From Vibrio mediterranei (GTDB taxonomy: Bacteria > Pseudomonadota > Gammaproteobacteria > Enterobacterales > Vibrionaceae): a stretch of DNA of 64,000 nt. The notes beneath the pieces were generated by a model that saw nothing but the letters and a program-made list of their open reading frames with translations, was not told the origin of the DNA and made no database searches. Positions 44,840 through 52,618 of the stretch are shown one piece after another (position 1 is the first letter of the stretch; each line of letters opens with the position of its first letter). The stretch is from positions 1 through 64,000 of the forward strand of contig NZ_FLLQ01000013.1 in assembly GCF_900088415.1 (NCBI RefSeq), given 5' to 3'. A program made the translations under genes and the position numbers.

Positions 44840-45107
44840 TCGTGTACTAACTCTCATCTTCAACTCTCTTTATCCTATCTAAAAATGTGATGCACTTAAA
44901 AGACCTTACTTTTAAAGAGGTAATTGGAGAAAATAATTCTCCAATTTTGGTTTTTGATAGTAAATAAGGTAAAAAAAATCTCTAACAAAGCTCGTATAGT
45001 GTACCTATTCGCTTAAAAGCATATCAGCCTGAAACGCTTGTTGAACGGGTTGAGATTCATAATTTTCGGTCTTGGAATTCTGAGGCTTGGTGAGTATAGG
45101 TGTATTT
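44840..45107. other. Region upstream of cyuA
   Basis: About 270 bases with no gene. TATAGT at 44995-45000 is a candidate -10 for cyuA, but no good -35 is present, suggesting activator dependence. Confidence 0.35.
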
Positions 45108-46394
45108 ATGAGAACTGAACTTTGGGATGGTTTTACCCGCTTAATTAAAAAAGAAGTCGTACCTGCATTGGGTTGTACTGAGCCAGTATCGGTTGCACTA
45201 GCGAGTGCGATTGCCGCTCAAAAGCTTGCTGGAGATATCCAGATGATCTCGGTCCATGTTTCTCCTAACTTAATGAAAAATGGTATGGGTGTTGGTGTTC
45301 CAGGTACTGGAATGGTTGGGTTGTCGATCGCGGCCGCTATCGGTGCCGTGGCTGGTGAGCCAGAGGCTGGGCTTGAAGTTCTCAAAAATATTACGCCAGA
45401 AGATGTGACTCAAGCGAAATCATTGCAAAGTGCAGTGACGGTCGAAGTGGCCGACGTGCTCAACATTATTTATGCCAAAGTAGTGGTCAGTGATGGTGAA
45501 CATCGTGTCGCTGTGACCATTGCAGACAGTCATACTAATGTAGTGTCTATTGAAGAGGATGGTTTAACCACTTACATCAATACACAAGAGCAAGAGGCAG
45601 AAACAGCTTCTGAGCCAACAGAAAGTCCAATGAAAGATGCTTGTGCACAGGACATTTTTGATTTTGCTCTGAATGCGCCGTTAGAAAGCATCAGCTTTAT
45701 TGAGCAAGCCTATCAGCTAAACAATGACCTATCCCATGAAGGGTTAAGCCAAGACTATGGTTTGCAAGTTGGCGCTACATTTAAGCGTAATGTTGACAAA
45801 GGTTTGCTTGCTAAAAGTTTGATGACGGACGTACTTTGTCGAACTTCGGCTGCGTCGGATGCTCGTATGGATGGTGCGATGAAGCCAGCGATGAGTAATT
45901 CGGGTTCGGGAAATCAAGGTATTTCCGCAACAATGCCTGTTGTGGTAGTAGCTGAGCATGTGCATGCTGACCGAGAAACCATGATTCGAGCGCTGATGTT
46001 ATCCCATCTAATGGCAGTCTATATTAAGAGCTATCAACATAAGTTGTCGGCACTATGCGGAGCGACAACCGCTTCGATGGGAGCTGCGGCCGGAATGACA
46101 TGGCTTCTCGGTGGTAACTTCAAGCAAATTAGCGATGCGATATGCAGTATGATTGGTGACGTGGCAGGCATGATTTGCGATGGTGCGAAAACCAGTTGCG
46201 CTATGAAGGTCTCATCCTCTGCTGGTGCTGCTTTTAAGGCGACATTGATGGCGTTGGATGGTATTCGCGTAACAGGAAACGAAGGCATTGTCTCAGAAAA
46301 TGTGGATGAGTCTATTCGCAATCTTTCTAGTCTTGCAAATGGTGCGATGACTCAGACTGATGTTCAAATTCTAGAGATCATGGTGAACAAATAA
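45108..46394 (+). CDS. cyuA: L-cysteine desulfidase (CyuA/YhaM family)
   Basis: A 428-residue enzyme of the UPF0597/CdsB family that breaks cysteine into pyruvate, ammonia and sulfide with a [4Fe-4S] cluster. Likely cluster cysteines are in ALGCTEPVSVALA near residue 25, and GMICDGAKTSCAMKV near 365. Glycine-rich segments GMGVGVPGTGMVGLS and SMGAAAGMTWLLGG match the serine-dehydratase alpha-like fold. The start at 45108 (MRTELWDGF) is preferred; the frame opens 7 codons earlier at a TTG. In E. coli it forms an operon with cyuP; here cyuP follows 695 bp downstream. Confidence 0.9.
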   Translation: MRTELWDGFTRLIKKEVVPALGCTEPVSVALASAIAAQKLAGDIQMISVHVSPNLMKNGMGVGVPGTGMVGLSIAAAIGAVAGEPEAGLEVLKNITPEDVTQAKSLQSAVTVEVADVLNIIYAKVVVSDGEHRVAVTIADSHTNVVSIEEDGLTTYINTQEQEAETASEPTESPMKDACAQDIFDFALNAPLESISFIEQAYQLNNDLSHEGLSQDYGLQVGATFKRNVDKGLLAKSLMTDVLCRTSAASDARMDGAMKPAMSNSGSGNQGISATMPVVVVAEHVHADRETMIRALMLSHLMAVYIKSYQHKLSALCGATTASMGAAAGMTWLLGGNFKQISDAICSMIGDVAGMICDGAKTSCAMKVSSSAGAAFKATLMALDGIRVTGNEGIVSENVDESIRNLSSLANGAMTQTDVQILEIMVNK

Positions 46395-46459
46395 CGCTCT
46401 TTGGTGCCCAAATTGCTCTATGCGTTGATACGTAAAAATAAGCTAAATTGAATACAATA

Positions 46460-46486
46460 AAAGGCCAATGTTTCATTGGCCTTTTT
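46460..46486 (+). terminator. cyuA terminator
   Basis: The stem AAAGGCCAATG/CATTGGCCTTT with loop TTT is followed by T residues. Confidence 0.92.
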
Positions 46487-47089
46487 GCTTTTCTTGTAGG
46501 GTTGTTTTCTTCAACCTAAAACCACCTTCTTTCCTCTCTTTATGGAACGTATATTCGTGCGTAATAGCATGTTAGTAATATTCGTCATTAACGTTATTTT
46601 CTGTGTAATTGTTGAATTTATATTGCAAAGAGATATCTATAAGTAGCGTTTAGAATAAATTTCATAAAAGGGTTTATTATTCTTATTTGAAATAAAAGAC
46701 TTTTTATATATTGTGATTTATTATTAGTGCGGATATAAAATAAGAGAAAATTGGCTCGGTTATTTATTCTTGGTTATTTTATTTCTTATTGTGTGATCTT
46801 GTTCAACTTGAAGGATGTATTAGTTAACGTTTTTATTGTTGTTAAATATTGTGCTATGTCACAAATATGCATTGATTAAAGTTTGATTTTATTGATTGTA
46901 ATCAAAGTGAGAAATTGTTTTTGTGCGGTGTCTCAATGAGTAGAATTATATTCTAATTATCTATTTTAATTTAAGAAAAGGAAAAAAAATTTCTCATATT
47001 GTTAATGTACTCTCTAAAAATCATCTGAGTTCCACTTAGAAAATAACAAAAAAATAGAACAATAATTAATTCCAAAACGGAGACGTACA
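46487..47089. other. Long AT-rich region upstream of cyuP
   Basis: Some 600 bases, strikingly AT-rich after 46600, with no reading frame or RNA gene that I can support. TGTGA-TCTTGT-TCAAC at 46792-46807 is a partial CRP-like site with correct 6-base spacing. A second near-palindrome, TGTGCTATGTCACA at 46850-46863, has the wrong spacing for CRP. The length and AT-richness suggest H-NS-type silencing or a multi-site regulatory region. Confidence 0.4.
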
Positions 47090-48412
47090 ATGACACAGAT
47101 TAGTGATGGCATCGAGCTAAGAGAGCAAGAAACGCCTTACGAAAAAGCAGGGATGTCGCTGCAAGAATGGCAAAAAGCCATTAAATTCGATAGCGTAGAT
47201 ATTGGTTGGATTGTGATGAGTATCGGTATGGCTATTGGTGCTGGTATCGTATTTCTTCCGGTTCAAGTCGGGGTAATGGGACTTTGGGTTTTCTTACTCT
47301 CTTCGGTTATTGGTTACCCTGCCATGTACTTATTCCAGAAGCTGTTCATTAATACATTGGCTGAATCAAAAGAATGTACTGACTATCCGGGAGTCATTAC
47401 TGGCTATTTAGGCAAGAACTGGGGTATGGCTTTAGGTGCATTATATTTCATCATGCTAGTTATCTGGGTGTTAGTTTATTCCCTAGCAGTGACTAATGAC
47501 AGTGCATCATACCTGCATTCATTTGGAGTGACAGAAACGAAGTTAAGCGATAATGTTTTTTATGGATTAGCACTTATTTGTGTGCTTTCTTTTATCGGCT
47601 CTAAAGGTGAAAAGCTGTTGTTTAAACTGTCTGGATTTATGGCAGTAACGGTCCTCTCACTGGTTGCACTAATGGGTGTGCTTTTGGTTGCAAGATGGGA
47701 TTTTAATAATATTCCAGCGGTGGGCAATATAGGCCCTATGATTAAAAATGCCATTATTACTCTACCATTTACGCTGACCTCAATTTTATTCATCCAGTCT
47801 CTTAGCCCGATGGTGATTTCTTATCGCTCTCACGAGAAGTCTATCGAAGTTGCGCGTTATAAAGCGACCCGTGCGATGAAGATTGCCTTTGCGATTCTCT
47901 TTGTTATCGTATTCTTCTTTGCTGTTTCCTTTACGTTTGCTATCAGCCAAGACCAAGCGGCTGATGCAATGAACCAAAACATTTCTGCGTTAGCGATTAT
48001 TGCTAAATACTTCCCAGGCAGCTGGGCGACCATTGCTGGTATCGTAATCAATATCTTTGCTGTTGTGACGTCTTTCTTCGGCGTATTCTTGGCATTCAAG
48101 GAAGCGTGTACTGGTTTGGCTATGAATGTGATTCTACGTAAATACGATGAGTCTCAAGTAGATGCTAAATTGATCAGCAAGTTGGTTACTGTTTTCATTA
48201 TTTTACTTGCTTGGGGTGCTATCGCCATCAATGCTCCAATCCTATCATTTACTTCGATTTGTAGCCCTGTGTTTGGTTTGGTTGGCTGTTTGATTCCAGC
48301 GTACTTGGTGTATCAAGTCCCGCACTTAGCGAAGTATAAAGGCATGGCGACCAATATGATTATCGTAACGGGTATCCTGCTTTGTATCTCTCCGTTCTTA
48401 GCGTTCTTGTAA
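47090..48412 (+). CDS. cyuP: HAAAP-family amino acid transporter, cysteine/serine type (CyuP/YhaO)
   Basis: A 440-residue inner-membrane protein with about 11 helices. The first helix holds the family motif VMSIGMAIGAGIVFLPVQVG. An N-terminal cytoplasmic tail (EKAGMSLQEWQKAIKFDSVD) resembles YhaO. In E. coli, YhaO/CyuP imports cysteine for the CyuA desulfidase; proximity to cyuA supports the same role, although serine transport is possible. It has a good site (AAAACGGAGACGTAC) before the ATG. It has its own long upstream region, so it is not simply co-transcribed with cyuA. Confidence 0.85.
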   Translation: MTQISDGIELREQETPYEKAGMSLQEWQKAIKFDSVDIGWIVMSIGMAIGAGIVFLPVQVGVMGLWVFLLSSVIGYPAMYLFQKLFINTLAESKECTDYPGVITGYLGKNWGMALGALYFIMLVIWVLVYSLAVTNDSASYLHSFGVTETKLSDNVFYGLALICVLSFIGSKGEKLLFKLSGFMAVTVLSLVALMGVLLVARWDFNNIPAVGNIGPMIKNAIITLPFTLTSILFIQSLSPMVISYRSHEKSIEVARYKATRAMKIAFAILFVIVFFFAVSFTFAISQDQAADAMNQNISALAIIAKYFPGSWATIAGIVINIFAVVTSFFGVFLAFKEACTGLAMNVILRKYDESQVDAKLISKLVTVFIILLAWGAIAINAPILSFTSICSPVFGLVGCLIPAYLVYQVPHLAKYKGMATNMIIVTGILLCISPFLAFL

Positions 48413-48443
48413 TCAAATACATAATTATACGCTAGCCTAAAAA

Positions 48444-48468
48444 AACGCCGAGCATTGAGCTCGGCGTT
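48444..48468. terminator. Shared terminator between cyuP and the Nramp-like gene
   Basis: A perfect 10-bp stem AACGCCGAGC/GCTCGGCGTT with loop ATTGA has a long A run on its left (a T run on the minus strand) and TTGCTGTTTTT on its right. It serves both convergent genes and sits 7 bases from the stop codon of the minus-strand gene. Confidence 0.9.
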
Positions 48469-48475
48469 GCTGTTT

Positions 48476-49747
48476 TTACATTATCCATTTCCACCAAATG
48501 AATAAGGCGAGGAAACCGAACAAATAGATTAAGCCTAGAATGGACAGTGCTTTTAGCTTACTGCCCATTTGGAGAGCTGTCGGTAGCTCCGTTTTAGAGA
48601 CAAGAATGTAGTTCAAAAGAGCAAAAATAGGCGTCGTCACAAAGGCCATGATCATCGCAAAGTTGAGCATTGGCATTAGCGCTTGAGCAAAGAAGGCGAT
48701 GATAGAGATCGCGACAATAGAAACCACGATGACCCAGGCTTGATAAGTCTTCGGATTCTCTTCCGTTTGATTTTGCAGTAGACGTTGTGACTCCGCGATT
48801 GCGCGTGAATAACCGTCGATCACCGTGATAGTACTACCAAAGATACAGAAGAAGGCGATGACCGCAATTAGATAACGAGACCATTCACCGATGGTCGAAG
48901 CATACATGCTCACCAATTGATGGGAAAATCCTACGCCTGATGCTGAAAGCTCTGTACCAGAACCATGAATTACCAAAGCACCTAAGGCGACAAAAACAAT
49001 CGCCAATACTGCTGTACCAATATAACCGACGTTGAAATCAAACAGAGCAGACTCAGCAGTTACTTTTTGTTTCTTACACTGACTCTTGAGCCACATAGAT
49101 GTGATGCTAGAAATCTCAATTGGAGCAGGCATCCAACCCATGGTAACCACAATGAAGCCAATGGCGGCAATCGTCCAAGGAGAAGGGGATTGATAATCTG
49201 CCGGAGCTACACTGCCGTTAGAAGCGGCGATAACGACAGCTGTAACCGTCGCAACGGTGAGTGTTGCCATGATGGCTTTTGACAGCCCATCCAATGCCCT
49301 GTAGTGCCCTGCAAACAAAATTGCTACACAAGTCACTAAGACCACGCCACATAGAGCTAACGAAGGTAGTTCAAAAGGTAGGAAATAACCAAGTAGGCTG
49401 GCACTGAATAGTAGAAGCGCTGCGGTGTTTACCACTGCAGAAATAACATTGAGAATCGTGAAGACCCAAAGGTAGCCGCGACCAAGTCCCGCGTAGCCTT
49501 GAATAAGGCTATCACCAGTACCTACGGTATATTGAACACCTGCTCGGAAGAATGGGTATTTAAATAGGTTTACGAGCAGAATGAGTGCAGCTAATTGCCA
49601 ACCATAAATAGCACCTGCTTTGGTTGAAGCGACGAGATGTGAACCGCCAACGGCGGCGGCAGCCATCATAATGCCGGGGCCAAGTGAACGAATTAATTGA
49701 GAGATGCCGGGACGAGCGGCACTGGATGAAGGAATGGAGTTATCCAT
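48476..49747 (-). CDS. Nramp-superfamily transporter lacking the DPGN metal motif
   Basis: A 423-residue protein with about 11 helices and Nramp-like layout: the helix-1 region LGPGIMMAAAAVGGSHLVAS and the helix-6 region VVTMGWMPAPIEISSI. Canonical Nramp transporters have DPGN in helix 1 and an A-x-x-M/MPHN motif in helix 6. Here the corresponding residues appear as GGSH and MPAP, so the usual Mn2+/Fe2+ site is missing. It may carry another cation or an organic solute. Its name as a divalent metal transporter would be by homology only. It converges on cyuP. Confidence 0.75.
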   Translation of the reverse strand: MDNSIPSSSAARPGISQLIRSLGPGIMMAAAAVGGSHLVASTKAGAIYGWQLAALILLVNLFKYPFFRAGVQYTVGTGDSLIQGYAGLGRGYLWVFTILNVISAVVNTAALLLFSASLLGYFLPFELPSLALCGVVLVTCVAILFAGHYRALDGLSKAIMATLTVATVTAVVIAASNGSVAPADYQSPSPWTIAAIGFIVVTMGWMPAPIEISSITSMWLKSQCKKQKVTAESALFDFNVGYIGTAVLAIVFVALGALVIHGSGTELSASGVGFSHQLVSMYASTIGEWSRYLIAVIAFFCIFGSTITVIDGYSRAIAESQRLLQNQTEENPKTYQAWVIVVSIVAISIIAFFAQALMPMLNFAMIMAFVTTPIFALLNYILVSKTELPTALQMGSKLKALSILGLIYLFGFLALFIWWKWIM

Positions 49748-50016
49748 AAAGCATTTCCTTTGTCATTATTATCCGTAGAGGGAGTGTTGGGCTGTATCTA
49801 AATATTTACACTTTGATTATTAATTTATTTAGTGCGCTTACATTTCTACAGGTTTTTTAGAGTGATGCAATGCCAAAAAGGCCATGTCATTTTCCAATTT
49901 GGAGTTAATGATTGTTTTGGTGGTTTTTTTTGGAGTTTTGTGCTGATAAAGAGAAGGGCGGAAAAGGTTCGTTTTTGAGATCTAGGTAAAAAAAGTATGA
50001 AAAAAACGGCTGATGA
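49748..50016. other. Upstream region of the Nramp-like gene
   Basis: About 270 bases between two minus-strand genes; no gene is evident. An 85-codon minus frame (49846-50103) overlaps the end of the next gene, has no family features and is regarded as spurious. Confidence 0.4.
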
Positions 50017-50055
50017 TGCAGTAAACCAAACGTTTAAAACGCTTGGTTTACTGCA
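50017..50055. repeat. Long near-perfect inverted repeat
   Basis: TGCAGTAAACCAA and TTGGTTTACTGCA form a 13-bp perfect stem, extended inside by CGTT/AACG around TAA. It lies 20 bases past the EamA gene stop. A T run on the minus strand begins only about 14 bases further on, so it could be a terminator, an mRNA-end protector or a protein-binding site. Confidence 0.6.
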
Positions 50056-50074
50056 GTTGATAAGCGGAGTGAAG

Positions 50075-50959
50075 TTATGCTTTGCGTTTGATTTGCTGAA
50101 CAACTAGTCCTATAACAATCAGTACTAAGCCAACTAACGTGGATGGATGTATTTCTTCGCCGATAACATATGCTAGCAACATCAAAGAAATAAACGGTGA
50201 TGCAAATATAAGGTTACTAATACGAGCGGTGTTCTGTGTTAGTTTCAGCGCACTTAGCCATAAGACAAAGGTTATGCCCATCTCAAATAGACCCACATAA
50301 GACACTGCCAGCCAACCTTTGATGCTGATGGTTGACCACGCTGCGCCTTCATAAAGTGCGACGGCAAAGGCAAACGGTAGTGCGACTAAAAAACCGAGTA
50401 ACACACCAACAACAGGGTCGGCGGTATTGCGAGTATTTAAGATCCAATAACCCGCCCAAAGTAGAGTAGAAAGCAGGGCTAAACCGACGCCAGCAGGACT
50501 ATCGAACTGTAATCCCAGTACATCGCCTTTAGTGGCGATAACCACAACACCTAAATAGCCCAACGCACATGCAAACCAGTCTTGAGGGCGAATTTTCTGC
50601 TTTAGAAAAACCGCGGCCATTAAGGTCAAGGTAATGGCCCAACTGTAGTTGATGGGCTGAGCCTGCGAAGCCGGTAGCAAGTCGTAAGCTTTGAATAAAA
50701 TTAGGTAATACGCTAGCGGGTTAATCAAACCAAGTAGCAGATAATAAAATGGGTTTGAGACAAAGGTGGTCTTTACTTGCGACAAGGTACCTTGAAATGC
50801 GCAGACTGCGACTAAGGCGAGGGTAGAGGCGAATGAGGCGGCTGCGACCATTTGAGCTGGTGTGAATTCAGCTAAAGTTAATTTAAATGCCGTCGCAACT
50901 GTTGACCACAGGAGGACAGCGGACAATCCGAAGATGATTGCCTTGCGTTCGTTATGCAT
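50075..50959 (-). CDS. EamA/DMT-family transporter
   Basis: A 294-residue protein with ten predicted helices in two EamA repeats. The entry segment LSAVLLWSTVATAFKLTLAE is typical, and the second repeat contains LLSTLLWAGYWILNTRN. It resembles other drug/metabolite transporters but not closely the DMT protein at 40705. The substrate is unknown. It is transcribed towards the inverted repeat at 50017, and the flagellar gene set begins about 90 bp upstream. Confidence 0.82.
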   Translation of the reverse strand: MHNERKAIIFGLSAVLLWSTVATAFKLTLAEFTPAQMVAAASFASTLALVAVCAFQGTLSQVKTTFVSNPFYYLLLGLINPLAYYLILFKAYDLLPASQAQPINYSWAITLTLMAAVFLKQKIRPQDWFACALGYLGVVVIATKGDVLGLQFDSPAGVGLALLSTLLWAGYWILNTRNTADPVVGVLLGFLVALPFAFAVALYEGAAWSTISIKGWLAVSYVGLFEMGITFVLWLSALKLTQNTARISNLIFASPFISLMLLAYVIGEEIHPSTLVGLVLIVIGLVVQQIKRKA

Positions 50960-51050
50960 GAAAGTGAGTCTGGGTGAATAGGTTAGAATGTCAGCATCTT
51001 ACCAGTGAATAAGGTGATGGGAACAAGCAATTTTTAGATTGTTAGCTTAG

Positions 51051-51782
51051 TCACAGCGAAATCAAGGGCGGCAGTGGTGTTAAGTCGATAAGTGGTGCTT
51101 GTTGCCAATGGGTTTCGCTGGCAAACAGCCACATTGTCGTCACGCGATCTTGTCTTAGTGAATTCACGTCGACTAATGCCAATAGAGCATAAAACCGGTG
51201 AACGTAGTGCGTGGTCTCTGTGGGTAATCGTAAATCTGAAAATTGCCGACTACCCGCTCTTTTGATAGCTCGCTGTACACGCCCTTCGCCTGCGTTGTAG
51301 GCGGCGAGAGTCAGGTTAATATCACCGTCAAACTTGTTATATAGAAAGTCGAGATATTGCATCGCCGCATGTGTGCTCGGCGCTATCTCAAAACGTTGGT
51401 CGTGCTGCTGAGTCACCGTGAGCCCAAAACGTTTCGCAGTCGCCGGCATTAGCTGCCAAAGCCCGGCTGCTTTTGCAGGCGAAATAGCTTTAGGGTTATA
51501 GGAGGACTCAAGCATGGGAACTAAAACTAAACTGTCTGGCAGAGAACGCTTAGAGAGCTGTTTGAAGATCTCATCGACCAAAGGGTTGAATTCTTCAAAC
51601 TTCTTCATGATCTGTTTTTGGTAAGGCTTTAGAGTGTCTAAATGGGGCTGGATTGCACTCTCTGGCGGCCGACTATTCGCATGGCTAGGACGAAACCAGA
51701 GACACGCAAAGATAAGTCCCACCCATAATAGTAAGTGGTAACAGTAGATGTTGCGGTTCAGGTTACCTGACATGTTCCCCAT
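51051..51782 (-). CDS. SLT-family lytic transglycosylase, linked to flagellar genes
   Basis: A 243-residue periplasmic or membrane-anchored murein lytic enzyme. A hydrophobic segment near the N terminus (LLLWVGLIFACLWF) is followed by the SLT domain. The catalytic glutamate is in VPMLESSYNPKAISPAKAAG, then LWQLMPATAKRFGL, and the conserved LTLAAYNAGEGRV. It overlaps the end of flgN by 20 bases, so it is co-translated with flagellar assembly genes and probably opens peptidoglycan for rod passage. A second Met three codons in (51773) is an alternative start. Confidence 0.85.
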   Translation of the reverse strand: MGNMSGNLNRNIYCYHLLLWVGLIFACLWFRPSHANSRPPESAIQPHLDTLKPYQKQIMKKFEEFNPLVDEIFKQLSKRSLPDSLVLVPMLESSYNPKAISPAKAAGLWQLMPATAKRFGLTVTQQHDQRFEIAPSTHAAMQYLDFLYNKFDGDINLTLAAYNAGEGRVQRAIKRAGSRQFSDLRLPTETTHYVHRFYALLALVDVNSLRQDRVTTMWLFASETHWQQAPLIDLTPLPPLISL

Positions 51783-52200
51783 AACAGTGTTGTTCTTGCC
51801 CTGTTAACTCCCCGAGCAACTCATGGAAAGCGGCCGAACTTTGTCCATTGTCATGATTGTACTTTTGGCACTCTTTAATCAGCGCTTCTAGAATTTGCCA
51901 TTGCTTGGCAATAGTGTCGGACAGTTTGGCTGGCAGAGCGCGAATGAGCTTTTTAGCTCCGTTTTCAGAACATGGCAGTTGCAGTTGTTGCAACGTGTGG
52001 CTGCGTTTACTGGCATTGCTCCCTAATTGCTTGAGAACCGGCAGTTGGTTATGAATGTTGTTACTCAATGCTTCACCATCAAACTTTAAGTACAGCGCTT
52101 TTTGATGCTGTAGCAGCGCCAATAGCTTGCGATAAAGCTTGATGTCTTCAGAGATTGAAAGCACAAATTGCTGGACTAGCTCTGTCCTTGTTGCTGCCAT
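51763..52200 (-). CDS. flgN: Flagellar export chaperone FlgN
   Basis: A 145-residue, mainly helical cytoplasmic protein (heptad pattern in FVLSISEDIKLYRKLLALLQ and following). Its length and place directly after flgM match FlgN, the chaperone for hook-associated proteins FlgK and FlgL. Sequence conservation of this family is low, so the call leans on position. AGAGGACAACTAA precedes the ATG. The 3' end overlaps the transglycosylase gene. Confidence 0.8.
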   Translation of the reverse strand: MAATRTELVQQFVLSISEDIKLYRKLLALLQHQKALYLKFDGEALSNNIHNQLPVLKQLGSNASKRSHTLQQLQLPCSENGAKKLIRALPAKLSDTIAKQWQILEALIKECQKYNHDNGQSSAAFHELLGELTGQEQHCYGEHVR

Positions 52201-52241
52201 TTAGTTGTCCTCTTGCTGAGACATAGCCCATTTTATAACGG

Positions 52242-52526
52242 CTAAGACTCATGTCCTGTATGAAAACGCATTACTGCTTGTGATAACGCTTTGACGTCTA
52301 GTCCCAACTCTCCTTTCGCCAGTGCATTACGAACCGCCTCAACCTTTGCCATATCGACATTCGGCATTGCGGCAAGTTCGGCTTGGGCTTTATCCAATGC
52401 TGCTGTATTGGCATTAAACGCCGACTCAGAAATGGTCTTGCGCGTCGGAGCTTCAGTGGTCTGTGTTTTAGATTGATTAAAGTTGGTTTGAGGGACGTGT
52501 CCACCGGCCACCTTATCGATTTTCAT
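52242..52526 (-). CDS. flgM: Anti-sigma-28 factor FlgM
   Basis: A 94-residue protein. The C-terminal half (DMAKVEAVRNALAKGELGLD and then VKALSQAVMRFH) follows the FlgM pattern that binds sigma-28. The N-terminal half is Ser/Thr/Asn/Gln-rich and disordered, as expected for a secreted anti-sigma factor. The ATG at 52526 has AGGAATTTTGTG before it; a GTG one codon earlier is less likely. It forms an operon with flgN (41-bp gap). It is cut off from flgA by the giant lyase gene, so it needs its own promoter. Confidence 0.85.
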   Translation of the reverse strand: MKIDKVAGGHVPQTNFNQSKTQTTEAPTRKTISESAFNANTAALDKAQAELAAMPNVDMAKVEAVRNALAKGELGLDVKALSQAVMRFHTGHES

Positions 52527-52569
52527 CACAAAATTCCTGTCTACATTGTCGTTAACAGTATAGGGCGAC

Positions 52570-52604
52570 AGGCAAACAAAAAGTATTAAACAATTTGTTT
52601 GCCT
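52570..52604. repeat. 11-bp inverted repeat between lyase gene and flgM
   Basis: AGGCAAACAAA and TTTGTTTGCCT flank a 13-base AT-rich loop, 15 bases past the lyase stop and 44 bases before flgM. There is no T run after it in the minus direction. It may be a terminator of unusual form or an operator for flgM. Confidence 0.55.
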
Positions 52605-52618
52605 ATTATGAGGTTGTC

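Noticed and set aside
46850-46863. TGTGCTATGTCACA as a CRP site before cyuP
   Set aside because: The half-sites are separated by 4 bases instead of the required 6.
49846-50103. 85-codon minus-strand frame after the EamA gene
   Set aside because: It runs through the long inverted repeat and overlaps the end of the EamA gene; its composition is not protein-like.
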